This document shows, in pieces, positions 34,633 through 45,540 of a DNA stretch of 64,000 nucleotides (its first letter is position 1; every line of letters begins with the position of its first letter). The stretch is from assembly GCA_009760855.2 (NCBI GenBank), contig WPIO01000008.1, positions 310,001 to 374,000 of the forward strand, read 5' to 3'. A model generated the notes under the pieces. That model worked only from the letters and a program-made list of their open reading frames with translations, had not been told where the DNA came from and searched no databases. This DNA comes from Cristatella mucedo (Eukaryota; Bryozoa; Phylactolaemata; Cristatellidae). The position numbers and the translations under genes were made by a program.

Positions 34633-34875
34633 CGCTCGACGGGCGCGAGCAGAAGCGCACTCGCGGCTTCTGAGAGGCGGAATCGCTCCAAGCTCGCGGC
34701 AAGCACTTTGCCGGCTCCGAGCTCGCACGATTGGCTCCGCTTATCGCCGAATGCAAACAGTTCGTCCATGCGAGCGTCAGCGCGCGAGCTGTCGGAAAGT
34801 CAGCCAATCGGCGCAGAGCCGCTCGCACTCGCACCGCGGTCGTGACGTGGCGACGAGCGACCGATGCTGAGCTCG

Positions 34876-34885
34876 CCGCAGCCGC

Positions 34886-34961
<76 letters not shown>
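34876..34961. repeat. (GCC)n trinucleotide repeat
   Basis: About 85 bp of GCC interrupted once by CCC. It lies about 240-330 bp upstream of the ZP-gene ATG, so it may be in the promoter or 5' UTR. Confidence 0.95.
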
Positions 34962-34962
<1 letters not shown>

Positions 34963-35023
34963 TCTCGCACAGCTGCCTCCGCGTTGCCTAGCTTATACTC
35001 GTGAAAACTACGTTAAGTACAGC

Positions 35024-35118
35024 AGTGCAGCATTACATTGCAGCATTACATTGCAGCATTTCATTGCAGCATTACAATGCAGCATTACATTGCAGCATTA
35101 CATTGCAGCATTACAATG
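35024..35118. repeat. Tandem array of a 13-bp unit
   Basis: About seven copies of CAGCATTACATTG with small changes (TTTCATTG, TTACAATG). Confidence 0.95.
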
Positions 35119-35119
35119 C

Positions 35120-35940
35120 TGAGCTGCTGAGTGTCCATCGCTTACTTGCTGGCAAGCCCTATCGTCCTACAGTCGGGCAAGGACTCCACATCGCGACCCG
35201 GGTCGAGATGTGCGCGAATCCTACCTTTCAGCGTCTTTCTATTTTTGACCTTTTCACAAGTGAGCCATTCGCTGAGCTTTGGCACGACACGTTTTCCGCT
35301 GGACTCCTTATTCAGTGTCTTCCTCCAGTCGAAGAGACTGTCACGTGCGACGCTTCAGTTGAGTTACGGGATTTTTTGAGCGCTTTTTGGACCCTGAACT
35401 TTGAACCTGACCGGCTTCCTTTGATGCCTGTTTTTTGTTCTCGTTGTTGCCTAAGGTAGTTAATTGTACGCTTATATACTGCTCGCTTTGCCCTCCCTTT
35501 CCCAAGTTATTTCTGCAAAAACTTGTCGGTCCACAATGGCGGGCGGAAACCAGCCGCAGGCTGCGTATACGGAAAACTATCCTGCATCCGTGAAGAATCA
35601 CGAAAAACTCTGCTTTGGAAGGCGGCGGGTACCTGAGTACCCGCTCACCGTTTGCTGATGACCCCAGCCCCGCCCACTGACTCCCCAGCTGGGAGCTCTT
35701 TGTTTATCGGGCAAAAACTGTATGGGAGGGAAAAAGAAAACGTATTTCGAGACTCTACTTAATCCTTTTATTTAAAGCGAACTCAAATCTGTCTAATGGC
35801 TGGCATCAATCTGAACAATAATGGCACTGTCTACCGCCTGTGATAATGGGAACGCAGCGAAGCACTGGTTGGACGCAGAGCTGACATCTCAGGCGCTACC
35901 GCGGGCCACCCGGAAGCGCTTTCGCAGCGTGTGAAAATTC
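35120..35940. other. No recognisable gene
   Basis: Moderate GC content. Open frames up to about 150 codons, none with recognised motifs. Confidence 0.4.
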
Positions 35941-36074
35941 GCGTGTGCACAAATATATAATTATATATATAATATAATATATAAATTATAAATATATATA
36001 TATATATAAAATATATAAATAATATAAAATATAACATAAATATGAATTAAAATATAAAATTTAATACTAAATAT

Positions 36075-37432
36075 AATATAATAATAATAATGTACTTGAT
36101 AAAGCGCCCCCAGAGAACTCAATCTCTTTCTAGGCGCTTTACATTTGCTGCAAAGGAAAATGCAATTAAATGGTAAGTAAAATCATGCTTGAAAAACAAA
36201 CAAGATGAATAACATGGTTAGGGGTGACATGCACAGGGTCAGCATGCAAATGTGGTTAGTGGCAGCATGCACAGTGTCAGCACGCATAAGCACGTGAAGG
36301 ACGAATCACAGGGACCCACTAAATGCTGTCCTAAATAGGTGTGTTTTTAAGTTCCTTTTAAATGTGGTCAGGTCAGGGGATGTTCTGACGCAGGTCGGGA
36401 GGGAGTTCCAGGCTTTGGGAGCATACGAGCTAAGTGCACGGTCTCCAAAGGATTCGAGGTTTGTACGAGGTATTTGTAGACTGTTGGATTCCGAAAAGCA
36501 GGTGGTACGATGCTTGGCCTGATAGGGGAGTGTGTCGGAGAGATAGCTGGAGCCATAGAATGAAGACACCTAAAAGTGAGCGACAAAACCTTGAAGTCAA
36601 TCCGTTGCTTGACTGGTAGCCAGTGCAGGTCGGCGAGAAGTGGAGTAACGTGGCAACTGCGACGCTCACGACAGACAAGCCTAGCTGCGGAGTTGTGCAC
36701 CAGCTGCAATCGCCTGATCGCACATGCTGGTAGGCCAGTAAGCAGTGAGTTGCAGAAGTCGAGACAAGATGTCACGAAAGCATGGACCAACTTAGACGTG
36801 GTATCCTTATCTAAACAAGCCCGAATTTTAGCAATACTATGAAGCTGAAAATAGGCAGATTTGACCGTGGAGCTGATATGGTCGTCTAACGAGAGGTCGC
36901 TTTGGAATATGACACCTAGATTTCGAGCTGATTCGACAGGAGATGTGCTGGCAGAGCCAATTTGGAGAGTCAGCCTTTCCAATTTCTTAATCACACTGGG
37001 TTTGCCCATAACTAGTAAGTTAGTTTTGTCATCGTTTAGTTTTAGAAAATTTGCTGCCATCCATGTGCGGATGTCATCAATACATGCAGCACGTGAGTGG
37101 AGAGAATTTGAACTGCTCGAAGGCTGAGAGGGATCAAAGCAAAGGTACAACTGAGTGTCGTCCGCAAAGAAGTGAAAGCCTAGATTGTGCTTGGCAATCA
37201 CATCTGCAAGAAGGAGAGTATAAACCGAGAAAATAACCGAACCTAGCACGGAGCCCTGAGGTACTCCATATTTCAGAGGTACTTCAGATGATCTTTGTCC
37301 ATTCACGTCAATACTCTGGAGTCTCCCACTGAGATAAGACCTGAACCACTGCAGAGCAGTGCCAGTGATGCCCAGGTGAGATGAGAGGCGCTCTAGAAGA
37401 ACTTTGTGATCGATGGTGTCAAAAGCTGCTGA
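36075..37432 (-). mobile_element. 5'-truncated CR1/L2-like LINE, best-preserved copy
   Basis: A minus-strand reverse transcriptase reads openly from AAFDTIDHKVLLERL (about 37,428) through YGVPQGSVLGSV, HFFADDTQLYL (the FADD catalytic motif), WMAANFLKLNDDKTNLLV, CNSLLTGLPACAIRRL and HWLPVKQRIDFKVLSLTF. A single frameshift near 36,560 precedes the true C-terminus, which ends at 36,306 (LRTAFSGSL in the sister copy at 40 kb). The 3' UTR and terminal hairpin (AAAGCGCC...GGCGCTTT) lie at 36,090-36,150, followed by (ATT)n. The endonuclease and 5' half are missing. Its 5' break joins a (TA)n run. Confidence 0.95.
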
Positions 37433-38440
37433 TATATATATATATATATCTATAATATAATATAATATGATAATATAATATATTATATTATAAAAAATAA
37501 ATACAAAACAAAAAGTATTTATATATATATATAATATATACACGTGTAAATATAATATATACAATATAATATATATAAATATAATATATACATTATAAAT
37601 ATATAATTTTATAAATATTTATTATATTCGCACTGTGGGCACTGTGCGAAAATTCGCGAGAGCGCCCAGTGAAGGCGGGCGCTGCCAGTTCGTATGTGCG
37701 ATAATAACACCGCGCCGCTTAGCGGCGAAGAGCGGCAGGCTATAGGCCTGTGGGAAAGCGAAGCCATGTCCATCCGCAGAGCACCATCTAGCGACGGAGC
37801 GCTTCTGGATATCTGCGGCGCTGCAGTAGTTGTGCCCCTCTTTCAGCGCCGCCGCTTGCAGCCGTGCAAAATCTGTGGCGGCGGCGGCGCTGAAAGAGCC
37901 AACCTCAGCCCCCACCCCACCCCCCCCCCGCTGCTCGTCAATTCTCGGCAGCCGCTCCGTAAAAGAAGCGCTCGTCAGTGCGCATGCCCGCAGCGTTGCG
38001 CCGCCGCCCGCGCGCCGCCGCCTCCGCCGATCGCGGCGGCGCGCGGAAGAAAGAGCGAGCGCGGAGCATTCTATAGATAGCGTCTCGCTCGCGTGCCGGA
38101 GCGTCGCATCAGAAGCACGCTCAGCCCGCTCCGACGCCCCGCCCGCCCCGTGCCTTCATCGCAAACAACGGCCGGGTCTCGCCATTGCCACCGCTCGCAG
38201 ATTGCGGCAGCGGCGGCGGCGGCTGCGGCCGTAGGCGGCGCGGTGGCATGCGCCGCCCTTTTGCTCAACGCATTCTTGGACGAGCTCGTGCGGCGACTTG
38301 CTAGCGAGAAGAGCTCTCGCGCTGCGTCAACGCGACGTAAGACCGCACTGAGTTCTAGCATTGCGTCGACAGGTAGGCAGGCGTTCTCATTCGGTTCGCG
38401 TCTCTCCAGTACACACACACACACACACCCACACACTACC
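37433..38440. other. AT-rich tract then GC-rich region without recognised gene
   Basis: 37,433-37,620 is TA/TAA-rich low-complexity DNA, continuing the tract at 35,950-36,060 that the LINE interrupts. 37,620-38,400 is GC-rich, with GC-driven open frames only. (AC)n lies at 38,411-38,434, directly before the Polinton. Confidence 0.5.
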
Positions 38441-38600
38441 AGTAGTAATGTTTTGAATGTTATGTGGCGGTAGGCTGGGGCTCGACCATCAATCTCGCTG
38501 CGCTCGATCGAGTATCTTCGCCCCAGACCTACCACCCCATAACTTTCAAAACATTACTACTCTCATGGGATACACTTTTATCCTGCAGCAGCCTAGCATA
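38441..38600. repeat. Polinton left terminal inverted repeat, with internal palindrome
   Basis: 160 bp matching the reverse complement of 57,287-57,446 with few mismatches. Its outer 121 bp (38,441-38,561) are themselves an inverted repeat. Arms of about 40 bp (AGTAGTAATGTTTTGAA...GGTAGG and CCTACC...TTCAAAACATTACTACT) enclose a 40-bp loop that contains the palindrome CTCGATCGAG. The terminus is the direct repeat AGTAGT. Confidence 0.95.
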
Positions 38601-38752
38601 ATAAAATTTTATTTAAAGAAAAATGTTATACAGTATAAGTTATGTCTAACAATGATTATGTAATGCGGCGTGAGGGTGAAAATTTTAGCGATCATGCAAG
38701 ACGAGTTGGAGAAGAAGTAAAAAGAAGAAAAAAATCCTAGCTGATTTAACAG

Positions 38753-38903
38753 CCTCTTTTTGTATAGCGACAGAAGAGCCTTTACGGCTATCACCACCGC
38801 TTGCAGTGGCGATAAAGGATCGCCCACTGCAGGATTCGAGCCCACGACCTCGGGGGCCGAGGTCGTGAAAAGCAACCGCCTTACCTAGTGAGCCATTACG
38901 GCT
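38753..38903 (-). mobile_element. tRNA-derived SINE inside the Polinton
   Basis: Read on the minus strand: AGCCGTAATGGCTCACTAGG, TAAGGCGGTTGC (box A), GTCGTGGGCTCGAATCC (box B), then a tRNA-unrelated body ending GGCTCTTCTGTCGCTATACA. It is about 150 bp and near-identical in layout to 59,428-59,578. It sits 150 bp inside the left terminal repeat, so it inserted into the Polinton. Confidence 0.85.
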
Positions 38904-39088
38904 AGGACTTTTGCCTAAATACTCCTTTTCAAAGGCTAGTTTAGATAAGATTATATCTAGCTTGCAAGTAATTCCAAATATAAAAATAGAAATTCCTTTA
39001 AAAAGTAAAGAAGTAAATAATAAACAATGGTCGTTTGAAAAAGAAGCAAGAAAATTAATGAAAATTGAAGAGACTGGCTGGTTTTAGC

Positions 39089-39170
39089 AAATGTAAAGCG
39101 CCTAGAAAGAGATTAAGTTCTCTGATGGCGCTTTATCAAGTGCAATATTTTTGTTATTATTATAAGGTAG
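39089..39170 (+). mobile_element. Solo LINE 3' tail inside PolB
   Basis: GCAAATGTAAAGCGCCTAGA, the complete hairpin, then TTTTTGTTATTATTATAAG. PolB-like sequence continues on both sides. Confidence 0.9.
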
Positions 39171-39834
39171 ATCGTCTTTTGACGGGAAATTTACGGATTA
39201 TGAATATGTTGGATTAGATAGAAATGAAGTAGATTTTGATAGAATTTATGATATAACAAGTGGTGGCTTGAGTAGAGTAATAAGAGAAATGCTTAAAACT
39301 AAGAGCGATTTAAAATTAACTATGATTGTTTCTCCAGTTCTAGAATCAGAGAATGGAGCCTTTAGCTACCAACCCTTTGCTGGAGTATCCAACGTGAAAA
39401 TAAATAGAGTTAGCAATATCGATGAGATTATTAGAATGCAATTTACCTCTTTTAAGAAAAGCATTGAGGAATGGTTGGAGAAAGGATTAAGTTGGAGTTT
39501 GTTTGGAAACAACTCGTTATATGCAAAGTTTACTTATTTTAGACATCGTTTTGGAGGAAGTTATTTGCCAATGCCTGAAGGATTAGAGAAAAAGAGATCT
39601 ACCGTAAATATAAAGAATGAATCTGATAACTGCTGTGCATTGTGGTGCGTTCTTAGATTTCTTCATTGGAGGGAAAACTATCAAGAATAAATTGCTGATC
39701 TAGATCAAATACTTTTTGAAAATTATCATCTTATTCCTAAATTATCTGAATTGTGTAACGTAAAATCTGGGTATTCTCAAGCGTTAAGTGTTTCAGAAAT
39801 ACCTACTTTAGCAAATTTATTTAATATTTTAATA

Positions 39835-40565
39835 ATGATAATAATAATAATATTGCACTTGATAAAGCGCCCTCAGAGAACTTAATCTCTTTCTAGGCGC
39901 TTTACATTTGCTGCAAAGTGATACGCAATAGAATAGTAAGTAAAATCATGCTTGAAAAACAAACAAAATGAATAACATGGTTAGGGGTTACATGCACTGG
40001 GTCAGCATGCAAATGTGGTTAGTGGCAGCATGAACAGTGTCAGCACGCATAAGCACATTGAGGACGAATCACAAGGACCCACTAAATGCTGTCCTAAATA
40101 GGTATGTTTTTAAGTTTCTTTTAAATGTGGTCAGGTCAGGGGATGTTCTGATGCAGGTCGGGAGGGAGTTCCAGGCTGTGGGAGCATACGAGCTAAATGC
40201 ACGGTCTCCAAAGGATTTAAGGTTTGTACGAGGTATTTCTAGACTGTTGGATTCCGAAAAGCGAGTGGTACGATGCTTTGCCTGATGGGGTAGTATATCT
40301 GAAAGATAGGCTGGAGCCATAGAATGAAGAGACCTAAAAGTGAGCGACAAAACCTTGAAGTCAATCCGTTGCTTGACTGGTAACCAGTGCAGGTCGGCGA
40401 GAAGTGGAGTAATGTGGCAACTGCGACGCTCACGACAGACAAGCCTAGCTTCGGAGTTTTGCACCAGCTGCAATCGCCTGATCGCACATGCTGGTAGGCC
40501 AGTAAGCAGTGAGTTGCAGAAGTCGAGACAAGATGTCACGAATGCATGGACCAACTTGGACGTAT
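39835..40565 (-). mobile_element. 5'-truncated LINE inserted in PolB
   Basis: It has an open 161-codon C-terminal segment (40,069-40,554, minus) ending FRTAFSGSL, the 3' UTR, the terminal hairpin at 39,865-39,905 and an (AAT)n end. It is very close in sequence to the LINE at 36.1-37.4 kb, so it is probably recent. Short TATTTAAT-like sequence occurs on both sides. Confidence 0.95.
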
Positions 40566-41099
40566 ATTTAATTAAATGTTTATGAATATGATAATAAAAA
40601 TCTAAGCCCGCGTCTTGCTGTTGATGAAGAGAAAGAAAAACATTTAGATCTTCTTTACAGCAATAAAAATTAAACTACTTCTCACTATGTAGTTATTAAA
40701 AATTGTAATAGACTTTGCAAAAGCTCAAAAGGATTTGGAACGCAATTATACTGAAAAAATTTCTTTGTATGTTTTACTCGCAAGATAAATTAAGATTACA
40801 TATTTAAGCATGTAAGAAAGGAAATGATGGGAAATCAAGGATAAAAATGATAAAAGTTGGAGAAAAGTGTTACTTTAAAGAATATTCAAAAACATTATGG
40901 TGTCCATTTGTTGCATATGCAGATTTTGAATGTTTACTCAGCAATATTAGAAAAACAGATAAGGAAGACACTAGTATTCCACAAGATTCTTTTCAAAAAC
41001 ACATCCCTTATTCGGGAGCATGTACAATTATAGACTATACCGGAAAAAGGAGAATTTTTGAGTTGTTTAAGGGCCCAAATAATGTAAGAGAGTTAATAA

Positions 41100-41219
41100 A
41101 GAGTTTACTAGAAGAAGCAAAATCGATTAAGAAAGAATTGGAATAGATTCTTCCTAAAAAAAAAGAGTTTACTAGAAGAAGCAAAATCGATTAAGAAAGA
41201 ATTGGAATAGATTCTTCCT
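41100..41219. repeat. 62-bp tandem duplication in PolB
   Basis: AGAGTTTACTAGAAGAAGCA through GAATAGATTCTTCCTA is repeated after a short A run. The duplication carries an in-frame TAG and disrupts the exonuclease region. Confidence 0.95.
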
Positions 41220-43644
41220 AAGTACAATAAGTACGATTATAGTACTATGAGTAATGAGGAAAGTGAAGAATTTGATTCGGCAACCGTTTGTTATATTTGT
41301 AATTTAGACTTGAATAGTGATAAGGTGCTAACCATTGTCATTTTACTGGCAAATATCGAGGTGCTTCACATAGAGAATGCAATTTAAATGTTAGTATTAA
41401 TCAAGATAAGCTAAAACTTCCAGTATTTACGCACAACCTAAAGGGGTATGATTCTCACTTGTTAGTTCAAGAGTTTCACGGTCAAAGATTAAAAAAGAAT
41501 GTAATTGCAAACAATATGGAAAATATGTAAATATTGATATTGGACCACTTAGTTTTAGAGACTCACTTTAATTATTGAATAAAGGTTTACCAGACTTAGT
41601 TAAGAATGTTGTTAAATCAAGAAAACCTTTAAAACATACAAGAGAATTCTTTTCTATGGTTAGTGACAAAGAATTTGAATTGTTAACAGAGAAAGAAACT
41701 TTTCCATATGAGTATATTGATTATTTCTCAAAGTTAGAAGACAGGAGTTTAAAACCAATAAAAAGTGTGTATAGTACATTGAACGATAGCAATATTGAAG
41801 AAAAAGATTATAAGAGAGCGCAAGAAGTGTGGAATTTAATTAAAAAGATTGATCCACACACTGAAGATACATCAAAAAATATAACGATATTTATCTTACA
41901 ATATATGTCTTCCAGTTAGCTCGTGTTTTTCAACATTTTAGACATCTCTCAAAAAGAATAGACGGCCTAGATCCTGCAAATTTTTTTACTGCTCCTGGTT
42001 TAACTTAGTGTGCTGGTTTAAGATTTTCAAAAGTTAGATTAGACTTATTATCAGACTTTGAAGATTTTAATTTCTTTGAGAGTGCTATCAGAGGAGGAAT
42101 AACACAAGTATCCTGTAGACGTTTTAAAGCAAATAATCAAATGTCATCTAATTACGATTGTACGAAAGAAAAAAGTTGGTTACTTTACGTTAATGCAAAT
42201 TCGCTTTATGCAACAGCGATGACGCAATTCTTGCCGACGTGCAACTTTAAATTTTCAGATGAGAAACAGATAAAGTCATTTACAAAGAATAAAATATTAG
42301 GAATAAAAGCAAATTCTGAAACTGGGTATGCTTTTGAGGTTGATATGCATTGCCCAGAGGATTTACATAATGTTTATTCAGACTATCCTCTTCTACCCAT
42401 TAAGAGAAGAGTTGAAACAGAAGAATATTCACCATATCAAGAGAGTAATTTAGTTATAGATGAGAATAAAAAATTGATGATTATGAAAGTAAAGTGGAGA
42501 AATTAATTCTCTATTTGAAACCAAGAGAAAAATATATTATTCATTATAGAGATTTACAGTTTGCCATTGAAATGGGACATGTATTAACAACGATACACTG
42601 AGTAATGAGTTTTACTCAGAGTGATTGGTTAAGTGGATACATAAAAATAACATTAATAGAAGGAAAAAGTCAGAGGATGAATTTGAAAAGGAATATTTTA
42701 AACTGAAGAATAATGCATTTTTTGGAAAGACAGTGGAGAATGCTAGAGATAGGGTAAACATTGAGTTGTTTGATTTAAAACTTGATAATGATATTTCTAA
42801 ATCAGATAAAAAAAAGTTATGTCTGCTAGGTTTAAAGACAGAAGGTTATTGATTTAATCGAGATCTAGTTGGAATAGAAACAACAAAAGCAGAGATATAT
42901 TTGAACAAACCAATTTATTTGGGATTTGCAATTCTTGAGATATCAAAATTAATAATGCAGGACTTTTATTATAATACAATGAAAGATTATTATGGCGAAG
43001 CATTAACACTTGCGTATACTGATACTGATTCTTTAGTTATGAAGATTAATACAGATAATGTTTATAAAGACTTTGAGAATTATCTTGATTATCTAGATCT
43101 CTTTGGCTACCCTAAAATCCAAGAAGTATGGAAATTAGAAGGATTTGAGAAAATTATGGAAGATAATAAAGGAAGCTTAGGAAAATTTAAGGATGAGATT
43201 TCAGAAAAATTTACTATTGATCCAAAAACAAAAGATTCAATTTTATATGAAAATGATGCTATGCTAGAGAATTCTGTTGTACTAGATGAAAGAATTTTCT
43301 TAAGACCAAAACTTTATTCTATGCAAATAGCAATTGCAACAAAGAATGGTAAGTTTTTGGAAGTGAAGTTTTCAGCAAAGAGAGCTAAAGGTACAAAAAA
43401 AGATGTTGCAAAAAGTGTTTATCTCATTCAGATTATGTTGGATGTCTTGAGAGTGATTATGATGTTTATTGCAATCAATCAAGGTTTCAAACAATAAATC
43501 ATATTTATACTATAACACAGTCTAAGAAAGCACTATCTGCCTTTGACTCAAAGCGATACTGGCTGGAATTTTGATTTCATTCACAAAGCTATGGACACTA
43601 TAGAATAAAAGAGGCTGTTGAAAAATGTTTTGAGTGTAATATAA

Positions 43645-43797
43645 ATGCCCAAACGAAAAAGTAAAAAACCAAAAGTAAAAGTTGAACATGATATACGAAA
43701 AACAACCAAAGAAATGCATGAATTAAAAATAGAAATGGAATACAAAAAAGCAAAAGAGGAGTTAATTCTTGAAATGGCAGGAATAAATTTATATTAA
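43645..43797 (+). CDS. Small basic Polinton protein, unknown
   Basis: An intact 50-residue ORF starting MPKRKSKKPKVKVEHD. The N-terminus looks like a nuclear localisation signal and the rest looks helical. It follows PolB by about 150 bp. Function unknown. Confidence 0.45.
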   Translation: MPKRKSKKPKVKVEHDIRKTTKEMHELKIEMEYKKAKEELILEMAGINLY

Positions 43798-43823
43798 AAA
43801 ATAAAAAATCTAATATTATAGAA

Positions 43824-44004
43824 ATGGAAAAATTTGAAATTGAAACTGAAGTTGAAAAAGTTGAAACTAAAACTGAAGTTGAAAAAGCTGAATCTGAAGT
43901 CAATGAGTCCGACAACGAAGATGATCCTGATTACAATCCAGAAGACTCTGAGTATACCACAGATGGTGACTCAGAGTGTGACAGTGAAGAAGGCTACGAG
44001 TAAG
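43824..44004 (+). CDS. Small acidic Polinton protein, unknown
   Basis: An intact ORF of 59 residues: MEKFEIETEVEKVETK, then a strongly acidic Asp/Glu/Ser tail (SDNEDDPDYNPEDSEY). Repeated EVEK units. It is 26 bp after the basic ORF. Function unknown. Confidence 0.45.
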
Positions 44005-44607
44005 CATTTTGTTTTGATGAGGACAATTACGTAAATGAAGAAGATGAACTATAAGAAAATATTATTTATATAAAATGGATGTTCCTAGAATTCTCAGTTG
44101 TTAACAATCTAGAGATATGGCACTTAAAATTTGTCTACAAAAGCTAAAGAAAAAGTAGATCAGAGAATTTTTAAGCATTCACTGGATAAACTTATTCCAG
44201 ACTTAGATAGCTCGTAAATTAGTATTCTTGTTGAAATTTGTGATACGTGTGATAAACTAATGGAATGCAGAAGTAAAATAAATACAATGCTATTAGAAGC
44301 AGATAAAAAGTCAAAAGCTCCAAAAACTAAACAGGGTGTACAAATTAATTAATTTTGAATTAAATGTGTTTTTACTAAGTAAATATGAAATCAAAGATTT
44401 TAGGAATAACAAACTATAAGATTAGTAGTGCCATTCATGATATTTGTGAAGGTAAAAAAAATTAGAATTAAGCAATAAACTTATTAAAATTAGTTTTTAT
44501 ATGTGTATTTATGACGATAAATATGAAGAACTTAAGATGAAAGCAAGAGAATTAATAACAGATTAAAATTAGTTTTGTATTGTGTATTTTTTCATAATAG
44601 TATAGGA

Positions 44608-45151
44608 AATGGCAACAACAACCGAAATCACTGATCCCAATCTTGCTACATCTGCAACTCCGCTGAAACCTTATGTTGACTATCTTTTAAAATAAAGGAT
44701 GACTTCTTACGATCAACAAACACTTGATTCAGATATTTCTATTATGACTGATGCATCTGTTAAAAAGTTTTATATTGATGAGTGTGATTTTAAAGCGCAA
44801 AAAGTGATTAGTTCTGGAACGGCAAGTGTAACAACTGATCTTGAGGCTACAGTTAGATCGAAAGTTGATACTCTTCTTGATACACCTGGAGAAATCTCAG
44901 ACTATGCTACATGGATTGCCAGTCAGCTACCAACACTTTCAAAAGTCATCTCAGGCGTAGCAGGAATTAAGCCTGACATATCTGGGATATTTAGGGATGA
45001 GTGCTATGCAATTCTATCTGATATCTCTGATGGGACAAGTTCTAGACAAAAGGCAACACTTGTTGCTCTTGCTGCTCCAGCTGCACCAACTGCTCCAACC
45101 AATCAATCTGCAACAGTTCCATCTGATACCATTCCTACAACTACTCTGTAA
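44608..45151 (+). pseudogene. Unknown Polinton protein, one in-frame stop
   Basis: It starts MATTTEITDPNLATSATPL. A stop at about 44,694 precedes a 150-codon open stretch (44,699-45,151) with a Ser/Thr-rich helical body and an Ala/Pro/Thr-rich tail (LAAPAAPTAPTNQ). Not recognised. The region between 44,010 and 44,600 holds only short degraded frames. Confidence 0.45.
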
Positions 45152-45170
45152 ATAATTTATTTATATAGAA

Positions 45171-45540
45171 ATGCTTTCAGTAGAAACTAGAAGTAAAGAC
45201 TGTTTTACAGAAGTTCAAGGTCAACAGTTTACAAATGTGTTCGTATCCAATTGGAAGAGTTGAAGATATTAGAAGTACACTTTTAGAAGCATTAAAATTA
45301 GTTTTAGAATACAAAGCTTTAAGAGTTAATCATTCTGATTCAGAAATGACATATATATTTGCAAAAGTTAGATATGGATCAATCTGTTCAGAGTTTCTTA
45401 ACGATTTGAAAATGTAAAAAATAAATAGTTTGAAATCAGATGTTGACTCTAAAAAAATTGAGTTAATAAAGCAATTAATGGGAAAAGAATGTATTTTACC
45501 AACAGAGTTTATTCAAGAAAGTTTAGATTGGAGAATTTAA
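45171..45540 (+). pseudogene. Unknown Polinton ORF, broken
   Basis: Begins MLSVETRSKDCFTEVQGQQF, changes frame, continues as the open stretch 45,235-45,417 and, after a stop, ends KECILPTEFIQESLDWRI. Function not recognised. Confidence 0.35.

Larger units (their letters stand above)
38925..43497 (+). pseudogene. Protein-primed DNA polymerase B (Polinton PolB), disrupted
   Basis: This replicates the element from a protein primer. Motifs in order: ExoI YADFECL (40,920), ExoII HNLKGYDSH (41,435), FPYEYIDYF (41,705), motif A region NANSLY (42,195), motif B LKNNAFFGKT (42,705) and motif C YTDTDSL (43,016). The C-terminal domain is open from 42,901 to 43,497. The motif A catalytic Asp is replaced by Asn. 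The gene is broken by a solo LINE tail (39,089-39,170), a LINE (39,835-40,565), a 62-bp tandem duplication (41,100-41,219) and several stops and frame changes. The N-terminal limit is approximate. Confidence 0.92.

Noticed and set aside
35024-35118. CRISPR-like regular repeats
   Set aside because: Head-to-tail 13-bp units without spacers in a eukaryotic context; a simple tandem repeat.
38810-38900. Possible tRNA gene (box B CTCGAATCC)
   Set aside because: No cloverleaf can be formed, and the same body recurs at 59.4 kb; it is a SINE.
43834-44034. Lys/Leu-rich frame (KLKLKKLKLK)
   Set aside because: Alternative frame of the acidic ORF 43,824-44,004, generated by its EVEK repeats.
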